Shown: piece after piece, positions 15,979 through 22,844 of the stretch | Layout: every line of letters starts with the position of its first letter | Numbering within the stretch: the stretch's first letter is position 1 | DNA from: Acidobacteriota bacterium | Lineage (GTDB): Bacteria > Acidobacteriota > Terriglobia > Terriglobales > Acidobacteriaceae | Direction of reading: 5' to 3' | DNA length: 22,844 bases | Assembly: GCA_021781255.1 (NCBI GenBank) | Contig: JAJXXG010000358.1 | Coordinates: forward strand, 1-22,844 | Made by a program: the position numbers and the translations under genes | The notes under the pieces: generated by a model | Seen by the model: the letters and a program-made list of their open reading frames with translations, nothing else | Told to the model about the DNA's origin: nothing | The model's database searches: none

Positions 15979-17526
15979 ATGCAGAGCAGATTCCTTTTTC
16001 GGTCCTGGAAGAGCGCCGTGGCGCTGCTGGTTCTGGCCGCGGGATGGCAGGCGGCGACAGCCCAGGATCTGAAGAGCTTTGAGCAGAAGATCACGACCAA
16101 GGTGCTGCCCAACGGGCTCACGCTGATTATCTGCGAACGGCCGGAGGCGCCGGTCTTCAGCTACACCACGTTTATTGACGCGGGCGACGTGAACGACCCC
16201 AACGGCGAGAGCGGCCTGGCGCACATGTTCGAGCACCTGGCCTTCAAAGGCACGAGCCAGATTGGCACAAACGACTACCCCGACGAGAAGGTGGCGCTGG
16301 CCAAGGTGGAAGCCGCCAACAACGCCTACGAGGCCGAGTATCTGAAGCCGGTGGGTCGCGATCCGCAGAAGCTGGCCGAGCTGAAGAAGGCCTTCGTTGA
16401 AGCGCAGGCGGAGGCGCGCAAGTACGTTGTGCCCAACCAGTTCACTGATGTGGCCGAGCGCAACGGGGCCACCGGCCTGAACGCTTCAACCGGCCTGGAC
16501 GAGACCATGTACTACTGGTCGATGCCGGAAAACCGGCTGGAATTGTGGGCCTGGCTTGAGAGCGGACGTCTCTCGGACGTGGTGCCGCGCGAGTTCTACA
16601 AGGAGCGCGATGTGGTGCTGGAAGAGCGGCGCATGCGCACGGACTCCAACCCCATCGGCCGGCTTGTCGAGCAGTTTCTGGCGACTGCCTACGTGGCCCA
16701 CAACTACGGCCGCAGCGGCATCGGCTGGCCCAGCGAGGTTAGCCAGATTTCGGCGACCGAGGCGATGGACTTTCACAAGAAGTACTACGTGGGGTCGAAC
16801 GTCGTTGTGACTGTAGTGGGCGATGTGAAGGCCGCTGAAGTGCTGCCGATGCTGGAGAAATACTTCAGCAAGGTGCCCGGCGGGCCCAAGCCCGAGGACA
16901 TGACCACGGTCGAGCCGAAGCAGTTTGCCGAGAAATCCGTTGTCATCCGGGAGCAGACGCAGCCCTTTTACATCGAGGGCTACCACCGGCCGAGCTACCG
17001 CAACCCGGACGACGCGGTGTACGACGCCATCCAGGACATCATGTCGAACGGGCGCGTCTCGCGGCTGTATCGCAGCCTGGTGCGCGACCAGCAGATTGCC
17101 GCCGAGGCGCAGGGCTTCAGTCCCTTCCCCGGCAACAAGTTTCCCAGCCTGTTTGCGTTTTATGCCGTGCCGCTGCCGGGCCACACGCCGGCAGAAATGC
17201 GCACGGCCATTCACAAAGAAATTGACAGGCTCAAGACCACCGACGTGACCGACGGGGAACTGGCCATGTACAAGACCCGCGCCCGCGCCGACCTGCTGCG
17301 CGGACTGGCCGACAACCAGGGCCTGGCCAACGCGCTGGCCGAGTACCAGACGCGCTACGGCGACTGGCGCGAGCTGTTCCTGCAACTGGATCGAGTGGAC
17401 AAGGTGACCAAGGCCGACATCCGCCGCGTGGCGAACGAGGTGTTTGTGGCGACCAACCGGACCAGCGCCGAGATTGACTTTCAAGCTCCCACAACCGCGG
17501 CAAAGAACAACGGAGGCGCACAATGA
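15979..17526 (+). CDS. Exported M16 zinc protease, catalytically intact subunit
   Basis: The 515-residue product has a signal peptide (hydrophobic [10 protein letters not shown], cleavage near ATA-QD) and so is predicted to act in the periplasm. The first M16 domain carries the inverted zinc motif HMFEH (His82, Glu85, His86) and a downstream EE pair (Glu215/216) in VVLEERRMR as the probable third ligand. About 50 helical residues ([18 protein letters not shown] to EARKY) lengthen the usual spacing between them. The second domain contains the [12 protein letters not shown] region. It overlaps the next M16 gene by ATGA, and the pair resembles mitochondrial processing peptidase-like heterodimers. 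AAGGAG supports the start. Confidence 0.93.
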   Translation: MQSRFLFRSWKSAVALLVLAAGWQAATAQDLKSFEQKITTKVLPNGLTLIICERPEAPVFSYTTFIDAGDVNDPNGESGLAHMFEHLAFKGTSQIGTNDYPDEKVALAKVEAANNAYEAEYLKPVGRDPQKLAELKKAFVEAQAEARKYVVPNQFTDVAERNGATGLNASTGLDETMYYWSMPENRLELWAWLESGRLSDVVPREFYKERDVVLEERRMRTDSNPIGRLVEQFLATAYVAHNYGRSGIGWPSEVSQISATEAMDFHKKYYVGSNVVVTVVGDVKAAEVLPMLEKYFSKVPGGPKPEDMTTVEPKQFAEKSVVIREQTQPFYIEGYHRPSYRNPDDAVYDAIQDIMSNGRVSRLYRSLVRDQQIAAEAQGFSPFPGNKFPSLFAFYAVPLPGHTPAEMRTAIHKEIDRLKTTDVTDGELAMYKTRARADLLRGLADNQGLANALAEYQTRYGDWRELFLQLDRVDKVTKADIRRVANEVFVATNRTSAEIDFQAPTTAAKNNGGAQ

Positions 17527-19007
17527 AGACCCGCTCACTGAATGGCGTTTCCCGCGGTCTGGTTGCCGGCGCAGCGTTTGCGGCGCTGCTTTTTCCGGTT
17601 GCGCTGGCAGCCCAGCAGGCAAAGCCCTGGGACCAGATTCCCATACCGAAGCTGCATGAATTCAAGCCGCACCAGCCGGTGCGCATCGAGCTGAAAAACG
17701 GCATCATCCTGTTTCTGCAGGAGGATCATGAGCTGCCCTTCGTCAACGGGTCGGTGCTGATTCCCGGCGGTTCACGGAATGAAGACGCGGCCAAGGCCGG
17801 CCTGGTGGACATCTACGGCCAGGCGTGGCGCACCAGCGGCAGCGAGAAAATGAGCGGCGACGCCATGGACGACCTGCTTGCATCCAAGGCGGCCCACATT
17901 GAGACCGGGGGAGACATCGACTCCACTGCTCTCTCGTGGGATTCGCTGAAGGGCGACTCGGACCAGGTGTATGCGCTGGCCATGGACCTGCTCTTCCATC
18001 CCAAATGGAGCGCGGAAAAGCTGCAACTGGCGCAGCAGCAGGAGGCGACGGGCATCGTTCGCCGCAACGATGACGAGAGCGAGATTGCCACGCGCGAGGC
18101 CGTCAAGCTGATCTACGGCGCGGACAGTCCCTACGCGCGCCAGCCGGAACTGGCCACCGTGAGCACGGTGACGCTGAACGACCTGAAGGCGTGGCACGAC
18201 CGCACCATCGGCGGCCCGCTGATTGTGAGCATCAGCGGCGATTTTGACCCGGCCGCGATGGAGGCGAAACTGCGCGCGACCTTCGAAGGTCTTCCGCGCG
18301 TCCAGCCATTGCCCGCGCGGCACGATGTCTTCAACGGCCCCAGGCCCGGCGTCTACTTTGTGGACAAGCAGGACGTGAACCAGTCCAACGTGCAGATTGC
18401 AGGACTGGGAACGGACCGGCGCAATCCCGACGTTCCCGCGCTGGCGGTGATGAATGACATTCTGGGCGGCGGCTTTGGCAGCCGGCTCTTCCAGAAGGTG
18501 CGCACCGAGCTGGGACTTGCCTATGCAGTGGGCGGCGGCTATGGATTCAGCTATGACCATCCAGCCACGTTCAGGGTCGTCGCCATTACCAAGAGCGCCT
18601 CCACCGTGGACGCCACCAAGGCAGCCATGGAAGAGATTGCCGGGCTCACCACAAAGCCTTTCACAGAAGAGGAACTGAAGCGGGCCAAGGAAGATATCCT
18701 GACCTCGTTCCTCTTCCGCTACGACACCAGGGACAAGGTGCTCGCCGAGCGGGTGCGGCTGGAGTTCTACGGGTACCCCGCAGACTACCTTGAAACCTAC
18801 AAGGCGGATATTGAGAAGGTGACGCTGACCGATCTGAAGCGGGTGGCCGGCAAGTACATCCACCCGGACAAGCTGGCAATTCTGGTGGTGGGCAACGGAC
18901 CCGAGATCAAGCCGGGCCTGGACGCGCTGAACCTGGGCGCGATTCACCCGGTGGACATCACCATTCCACAGCCGCAGCAGAATGCCGCGGAGGAGAAAAA
19001 GCAGTGA
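17523..19007 (+). CDS. Exported M16-family protein, inactive partner subunit
   Basis: The 494-residue product has a signal peptide (hydrophobic core GLVAGAAFAALLFPVALA, cleavage before QQ) and two M16 domains. At the place of HxxEH it reads GLVDIYGQAW: His, Glu and His are replaced by Asp96, Gly99 and Gln100, so it cannot bind the catalytic zinc. The glycine-rich GGGFGSRLFQKVRTELGLAYAV (from residue 315) is the substrate-contact region typical of the regulatory subunit of M16 heterodimers. It is coupled by 4-bp overlaps to the active subunit before it and to glmU after it. It probably completes the chamber with the first subunit; substrates are unknown. Confidence 0.92.
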   Translation: MKTRSLNGVSRGLVAGAAFAALLFPVALAAQQAKPWDQIPIPKLHEFKPHQPVRIELKNGIILFLQEDHELPFVNGSVLIPGGSRNEDAAKAGLVDIYGQAWRTSGSEKMSGDAMDDLLASKAAHIETGGDIDSTALSWDSLKGDSDQVYALAMDLLFHPKWSAEKLQLAQQQEATGIVRRNDDESEIATREAVKLIYGADSPYARQPELATVSTVTLNDLKAWHDRTIGGPLIVSISGDFDPAAMEAKLRATFEGLPRVQPLPARHDVFNGPRPGVYFVDKQDVNQSNVQIAGLGTDRRNPDVPALAVMNDILGGGFGSRLFQKVRTELGLAYAVGGGYGFSYDHPATFRVVAITKSASTVDATKAAMEEIAGLTTKPFTEEELKRAKEDILTSFLFRYDTRDKVLAERVRLEFYGYPADYLETYKADIEKVTLTDLKRVAGKYIHPDKLAILVVGNGPEIKPGLDALNLGAIHPVDITIPQPQQNAAEEKKQ

Positions 19008-20434
19008 GCAAGGAACGGACCGGCGGTCAGCAGGGGGACTCAAAGCTGGCCGTCGTCATCATGGCTGCTGGCAAGGGCACGCGGCTCAAGTCGCGCCGGC
19101 CCAAGGTGCTGCATGAAATCGGCGGCAAGCCGCTGCTGAGTCACGTGATTGCCGCCGCCAGCCGCATTGTGGCCCCGGCAGACATTCACGTCATCGTCGG
19201 CCATCAGGCCGAGCGGGTGCGGGAAGCCGTGGCCACGAGCGGTGTCTGCTTCGTTGAACAAACCGACCAGCGCGGCACGGGGCACGCCATCCAGTGCGCT
19301 CGCGAGGCCATTGCGGGCTATGCAAACATCCTTGTGCTCTCGGGCGATGTGCCGCTCATCCGGCCAGAGACGATCGCGCAGGTCTGGAGCTTTCACCAGG
19401 CGGAGCAGGCGGCCATGACGATTCTGACCGCCGCGCCGGAGAATCCCGCCGGATACGGGCGTATATTGCGCCACGCGCCAGGCTCGCCGGAGGTGGAAGC
19501 CATCGTTGAGCAGAAAGCGCTCACGGCTGAACAGCGACCCATTCGCGAAATCAATTCCGGCATCTACGCCTTCAAGACCGCGCCGCTGCTGGAACATCTG
19601 GACAAGCTGACCGCCAACAACGCCCATGGAGAGCTGTACCTGACCGATATGGCAGGCCTGCTGCGCGCGGCCGGCGAGCGCGTGGTTGCCGTGCAGGCAG
19701 CCGAAGCGGCTGAGGTGCTGGGCGCCAACACCATTGCCGAACTGGTTGCGCTCGACGCCGCGCTGCGCGCCGCCACGGCCAGCCGCCTGATGGCTGCCGG
19801 CGTCACCATCTTCCGGCCTGACACCTGCGTGATTGATGCCGAGGTTGAGGTCGAGCCGGACACGGTGATTGAGCCCTTCGTCCAGTTGCTGGGACGCACC
19901 CGGATCGGCTCCGACTGCCGCATCCGCTCCTTTTCTGTCATCGAAAACTGCGCCCTGGGCAACCGAGTGCTGATGCTGCCCGGCTGCGTGCTGACCGACA
20001 GCACGGTGGCCGACGGCGCCAGGATTGGCCCCTTCTCGCACCTGCGGCCGGGCAGCGAGATTGGCGAAGACGCCCACGTGGGCAACTTTGTTGAGACCAA
20101 GAAGGCGCGGCTCGGCAAGGGCGCAAAGGCCAACCACCTTACCTACCTGGGCGACGCCGAGGTTGGCGCTAGAACCAATATCGGGGCGGGCGTCATCACC
20201 TGCAACTACGACGGCGTACACAAATACACCACGCGCATCGGCGAGGGCGTCTTCGTGGGCAGCGACTCCACGCTCGTGGCGCCGGTAAGCATAGAAGACG
20301 GGGCCTACATCGGCGCCGGCTCCTGCATTACCAAAGACGTGCCGGCAGGTGCGCTGGCTGTCGGCCGGGCGCATCAGGTCACCAAGGAAGGCTGGGTTGC
20401 CGCGCGAAAGGCCAGGCAAAAGAAGCAGGAATAG
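19004..20434 (+). CDS. glmU: Bifunctional GlmU: glucosamine-1-phosphate acetyltransferase / GlcNAc-1-phosphate uridyltransferase
   Basis: GlmU makes UDP-GlcNAc for peptidoglycan and lipopolysaccharide. The 476-residue product has the uridyltransferase domain (1-245) with VVIMAAGKGTRLKSRRPKVLH, EQTDQRGTGHAI, LSGDVPL and GELYLTD, then a left-handed beta-helix acetyltransferase domain with RPGSEIGEDAHVGNFVETKK, catalytic His378 in KANHLTYLGD, and GAGVITCNYDG. It begins at GTG 19004, overlapping the preceding M16 stop (GTGA), with GGAGGAGA about 8 nt upstream. The N-terminus is about 10 residues longer than in E. coli. An essential envelope enzyme sharing an operon with two exported proteases is unusual. 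Confidence 0.97.
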   Translation: MSKERTGGQQGDSKLAVVIMAAGKGTRLKSRRPKVLHEIGGKPLLSHVIAAASRIVAPADIHVIVGHQAERVREAVATSGVCFVEQTDQRGTGHAIQCAREAIAGYANILVLSGDVPLIRPETIAQVWSFHQAEQAAMTILTAAPENPAGYGRILRHAPGSPEVEAIVEQKALTAEQRPIREINSGIYAFKTAPLLEHLDKLTANNAHGELYLTDMAGLLRAAGERVVAVQAAEAAEVLGANTIAELVALDAALRAATASRLMAAGVTIFRPDTCVIDAEVEVEPDTVIEPFVQLLGRTRIGSDCRIRSFSVIENCALGNRVLMLPGCVLTDSTVADGARIGPFSHLRPGSEIGEDAHVGNFVETKKARLGKGAKANHLTYLGDAEVGARTNIGAGVITCNYDGVHKYTTRIGEGVFVGSDSTLVAPVSIEDGAYIGAGSCITKDVPAGALAVGRAHQVTKEGWVAARKARQKKQE

Positions 20435-20879
20435 ACGTCCCTCGGGGAATGCTGCATGACAAGGCAGAGGCGGTGTGCAGGCGCTCTTCTGCCAACAGCT
20501 TGAAAAATCAAGTAAATGGATTCATTTCCGGCCTCCGGCAAAAGAAAATCCGGGCTCCCCCGTGAATACTTTGGTACTATCAGGGGAAACGCTTGCACCC
20601 GGGCTCCGGCTGGCGTAATTTCATCTTACGTCCCGATTGAAGTGACGGTGTGTAAAGCAGGCACGGCACGATGCGAGATGACCGGCCCAATATGAGCAAG
20701 AAGATTTATTACGGTCCTAATCGGGATTCTTCCCTTTCCCCAAATCGATCGAACGAAGCGTTGTCGACCATTTCTCTGGAGTGGATCTTGGCTTCAACAG
20801 CCGGGCACACCGGTTATAACCAAAGGAGAAGCGCTTCCTGTCCCGGATCGGCAAAGGGGGCCAGCAGCGCTGGAGAAGA
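20435..20879 (+). other. 445-bp non-coding region / possible long leader of the HD-GYP gene
   Basis: I see no gene here. Weak features are a GGCAGA/TCTGCC stem (20463-20493) that might end the glmU transcript, two adjoining mini-hairpins CTTGA-aaaa-TCAAG (20499-20512) and AAATG-gatt-CATTT (20514-20527), an imperfect hairpin from CCCCCGTGA to TCAGGGG (20557-20585), a TACTAT hexamer (20575-20580) and a GAAGCGCTTC palindrome (20828-20837). A small open frame at 20671-20919 has no good ribosome site and an unconvincing composition. I could not match a known riboswitch. Confidence 0.4.
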
Positions 20880-22079
20880 ATGGGATTGGCGTCGAACCTG
20901 GCAGACACGAGTGGCATAAACCCCACGTTATCTCGAGGAGCAGGTGCGGAGGCGAGCGCGCATGTGCAGCCGCGCCGGTCTGCCCACATCCTGGTGGTAG
21001 ATGACGAGGCGCATGTCCGCTCGATGATCGGCGCCACGCTGGAACGCCAGGGGTACAACGTGCAATTGGCCGGCAGCGGCACCGAAGCCGTGGATTCGCT
21101 GGCCCAGAGCCCCTACGATCTGGTTCTCACCGACATTGTGATGCAGGACAAAAGCGGCATTGCCCTGCTCGAACGCATCCACGCCGAGCAGCCACACCTG
21201 CCCGTTGTCATGGTCAGCGCAATCCACGACATCAGCGTGGCAATCGACTCCATGCGGCGCGGGGCCTACGACTACCTGCTGAAGCCCTTTGAGCGCGAGC
21301 ATCTGGTCGCCACCGTGCAGCGCGCACTCGATCATCGCCGTGCCCTCCAGGACAACCACAACTACCAGCAGAGCCTCGAACAGGTCGTCCATGCCCGTAC
21401 CGAAATGCTGCGCCAGGCAATGGAAGACCTCGAGCACTCCTACGACGTTACCCTGGAGGCCCTGGGCGACGCGCTCGACCTCAAGGACTCTGAGACCGAG
21501 GGGCACTCAAAGCGCGTAACCGCATACACCATCGCGCTGGCGCGCGCCATGGGCATCTCCCCGGGCGACATCAGGGTGATCGCGCGCGGCGCTTACCTGC
21601 ACGACATCGGGAAGATGGCCATACCCGACGAAATCCTGCGCAAGCCGGACAAGCTCAACCCGGAAGAAGAGAAAATCATGCGCGACCACTGCACCCAGGG
21701 GTACCAGATCCTGCGCAAAATTCCCTTCCTGAGCGAGGCCGCAGCCATTGTCTACACGCACCAGGAGCACTTCGACGGCACCGGCTACCCCAGCGGGTTG
21801 CGCGGAACCGAGATCCCCATCGGCGCGCGCATTTTCGCCGTGGCCGATGCCCTGGACGCAATCACCAGCGACCGCCCCTATCGCAAAGCCAGCGGTTTCG
21901 ACATTGCCCGCTCTGAGATTCTGCGCTGCTCGGGCACGCAGTTTGATCCCTCCGTCGTGGAGATTTTCCTGAAGATTCCAGATGAGTTATGGCATGAGCT
22001 CCGGACGGAAATCAACAGCCAGCACCGGCAATTCACCGCCCTCGATATCGACCAGGCTTCCGCCGCCCCAATGGATTGA
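20880..22079 (+). CDS. Response regulator with HD-GYP domain (RpfG-like)
   Basis: The 399-residue product joins a receiver domain (about 35-155: ILVVDDE, phospho-acceptor Asp85 in LTDIV, conserved Lys in LLKPFE), a helical linker (about 155-195), and an HD-GYP phosphodiesterase domain (about 195-370) with HDIGK (His241, Asp242), KPDKL, HQEHFDGTGYP (GTGYP at 300-304), ARIFAVADALDAITSDRPYR. Intact HD-GYP proteins break down cyclic di-GMP; phosphorylation of the receiver by an unseen histidine kinase would control it. GGAG lies 4 nt before the ATG. No kinase gene adjoins it. The wzz-like gene follows after 138 bp. Confidence 0.93.
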   Translation: MGLASNLADTSGINPTLSRGAGAEASAHVQPRRSAHILVVDDEAHVRSMIGATLERQGYNVQLAGSGTEAVDSLAQSPYDLVLTDIVMQDKSGIALLERIHAEQPHLPVVMVSAIHDISVAIDSMRRGAYDYLLKPFEREHLVATVQRALDHRRALQDNHNYQQSLEQVVHARTEMLRQAMEDLEHSYDVTLEALGDALDLKDSETEGHSKRVTAYTIALARAMGISPGDIRVIARGAYLHDIGKMAIPDEILRKPDKLNPEEEKIMRDHCTQGYQILRKIPFLSEAAAIVYTHQEHFDGTGYPSGLRGTEIPIGARIFAVADALDAITSDRPYRKASGFDIARSEILRCSGTQFDPSVVEIFLKIPDELWHELRTEINSQHRQFTALDIDQASAAPMD

Positions 22080-22167
22080 CAGGGCTTGCCCCTCTGCACG
22101 ATGAGTCCCCGGTAAGCTCGCTGAGTCCATTGCGTTTAATGGCCGGCTTCGCGGGTCGTTCTGCCTG

Positions 22168-22173
22168 TAGAAT
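22168..22173 (+). promoter_or_regulatory. Possible -10 element (TAGAAT) for the wzz-like gene
   Basis: TAGAAT, preceded directly by TG, lies 44 bp before the ATG in the 138-bp gap after the HD-GYP gene. No good -35 is seen at 17 bp. Confidence 0.4.
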
Positions 22174-22217
22174 GCAAGTAGAAGAAGCCGTCAGATCTCA
22201 TCACTCAGCAGGAACAC

Positions 22218-22844
22218 ATGGCCACCGATGCTTCGCTCTCAGTACAGCAAGAGCCCGTCACGTCTCCTCCCTCCTCGCCCGGCGACGTGCGGCACGCAAA
22301 AGAGGACGACGAAATCTCCCTGCTGGATCTGCTGATTGTTCTTGCCGAGCGGAAACGCATCATCCTCTGGGTCACGGCAAGTTTCGCTCTTCTCGCGATC
22401 ATCATTTCGCTCATCCTGCCCAAGCGTTATACGGCAACTGTCACGCTTCTGCCTCCGCAACAGAACTCTTCGATGGCGTCCGCACTGACATCGCAGCTTG
22501 GCAATCTGGGCGGCATGGCCGCGCTTGCGGGAGGCAGCCTCGGCCTCAAGAATCCCAATGACATGTACGTCGCCATGTTCAAAAGCCGCACCGTTGAGGA
22601 TGCCATGGTGCAGCGCTTCGGCCTGATGCAGGAGTATCACAAGAAGTATCTTTCCGATGCGCGCAAGGCCTTTGAAAATTATGCGACCGTGGACGGCAGC
22701 AGCAAGGATGGACTGATCCATATTTCAATTGAAGACCGCGACCCAAAGCGCGCCGCGGAACTTGCCAATGGCTACGTGGACCAGTTTCGAAATCTATCGG
22801 AGCATCTGGCCATTTCTGAAGCGTCGCAGCGCAGGCTCTTCTTT
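22218..22844 (+). CDS. Wzz/chain-length determinant-type polysaccharide export protein (5' part, runs off window)
   Basis: The first 209 residues are present and the frame is open at the window end. After a disordered, acidic N-terminus comes EISLLDLLIVLAERKRIIL, a transmembrane helix at about 47-67, and the Wzz-type sequence LPKRYTATVTLLPPQQ, followed by a Gly/Ala-rich GNLGGMAALAGG stretch, NPNDMYVAMFKSRTVEDAMVQRFGL and HISIEDRDPKRAAELANGYVDQF. This is the periplasmic chain-length determinant family that governs O-antigen or exopolysaccharide length. AGGA lies 4 nt before the ATG. Whether a C-terminal tyrosine kinase is fused cannot be seen. Confidence 0.92.
   Translation, partial: MATDASLSVQQEPVTSPPSSPGDVRHAKEDDEISLLDLLIVLAERKRIILWVTASFALLAIIISLILPKRYTATVTLLPPQQNSSMASALTSQLGNLGGMAALAGGSLGLKNPNDMYVAMFKSRTVEDAMVQRFGLMQEYHKKYLSDARKAFENYATVDGSSKDGLIHISIEDRDPKRAAELANGYVDQFRNLSEHLAISEASQRRLFF

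Noticed and set aside
15748..16236. Upstream extension of the hslV frame to 353 residues
   Set aside because: It crosses the divergent promoter region and the start of the first M16 gene, and lacks a ribosome site.
20540..20660. Cyclic-di-GMP (GEMM) riboswitch upstream of the HD-GYP gene
   Set aside because: The context is tempting, but I could not find the conserved GGGCAAACC or GACGCAAAGCC core.
20671..20919. Small open frame before the HD-GYP gene
   Set aside because: No clear ribosome site, overlap with the real downstream start, and no conserved-looking pattern.

Overview
The window is high-GC bacterial chromosome with tightly packed genes. Short ATGA/GTGA overlaps, GTG and TTG starts, and several families I associate with Acidobacteria (an EREAKEYLV/EVERKMLYF membrane protein, a small GDYALF/SYYIV protein, a fibronectin-III lipoprotein) point to Acidobacteriota, class Terriglobia. 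This assignment is inference from recognition; no rRNA or tRNA is present to confirm it.

Layout. (1) 126-947: a TIM-barrel sugar-phosphate isomerase-like protein. (2) 988-5730, minus strand: a [NiFe]-hydrogenase maturation cluster in the order hypA-hypB-DUF1801-membrane protein-hypC-hypD-hypE. hypF and hydrogenase structural genes are absent, so they must lie elsewhere if the pathway is complete. The two non-hyp genes are lower in GC. They are followed by a 74-bp gap that looks like a separate hypC promoter, with a CRP/FNR-type dyad about 42 bp upstream of the predicted start. (3) 5853-8251, plus: a PLP aminotransferase and a SIS protein that equals the isomerase half of GlmS without the glutaminase half. 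(4) 8286-9497, minus: a NupG-like MFS transporter. (5) 9612-12655, plus: a lipoprotein with three FnIII-like repeats, an FAH-family hydrolase and transaldolase, the last followed by a good intrinsic terminator. (6) 12916-13455: a conserved protein of unknown function, then a compound palindromic element. (7) 13643-15747, minus: hslV-hslU, the ATP-dependent HslVU protease. The only plausible hslV start predicts a 17-residue extension ahead of the catalytic threonine. (8) 15979-20434, plus: two overlapping M16 zinc-protease genes (one active, one with a destroyed active site) overlapping glmU. (9) 20880-22079: a receiver/HD-GYP regulator behind a 445-bp leader. (10) 22218-window end: the 5' part of a Wzz-type chain-length gene.

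How the genes work together. The hyp proteins insert Ni (HypA, HypB) and build the Fe(CN)2CO group (HypC, HypD, HypE) of [NiFe] hydrogenases. HslUV and the M16 pair are cytoplasmic and exported proteolysis. GlmU makes UDP-GlcNAc for the envelope; the SIS protein handles glucosamine-6-phosphate or a relative. The HD-GYP regulator next to wzz suggests cyclic-di-GMP-linked control of exopolysaccharide. I saw no CRISPR array, prophage, insertion sequence with transposase, or obvious defence system. The most noteworthy items are the hypC promoter architecture, the interrupted hyp operon, the compound palindrome at 13451-13563, the HslV extension and the active/inactive M16 pair.
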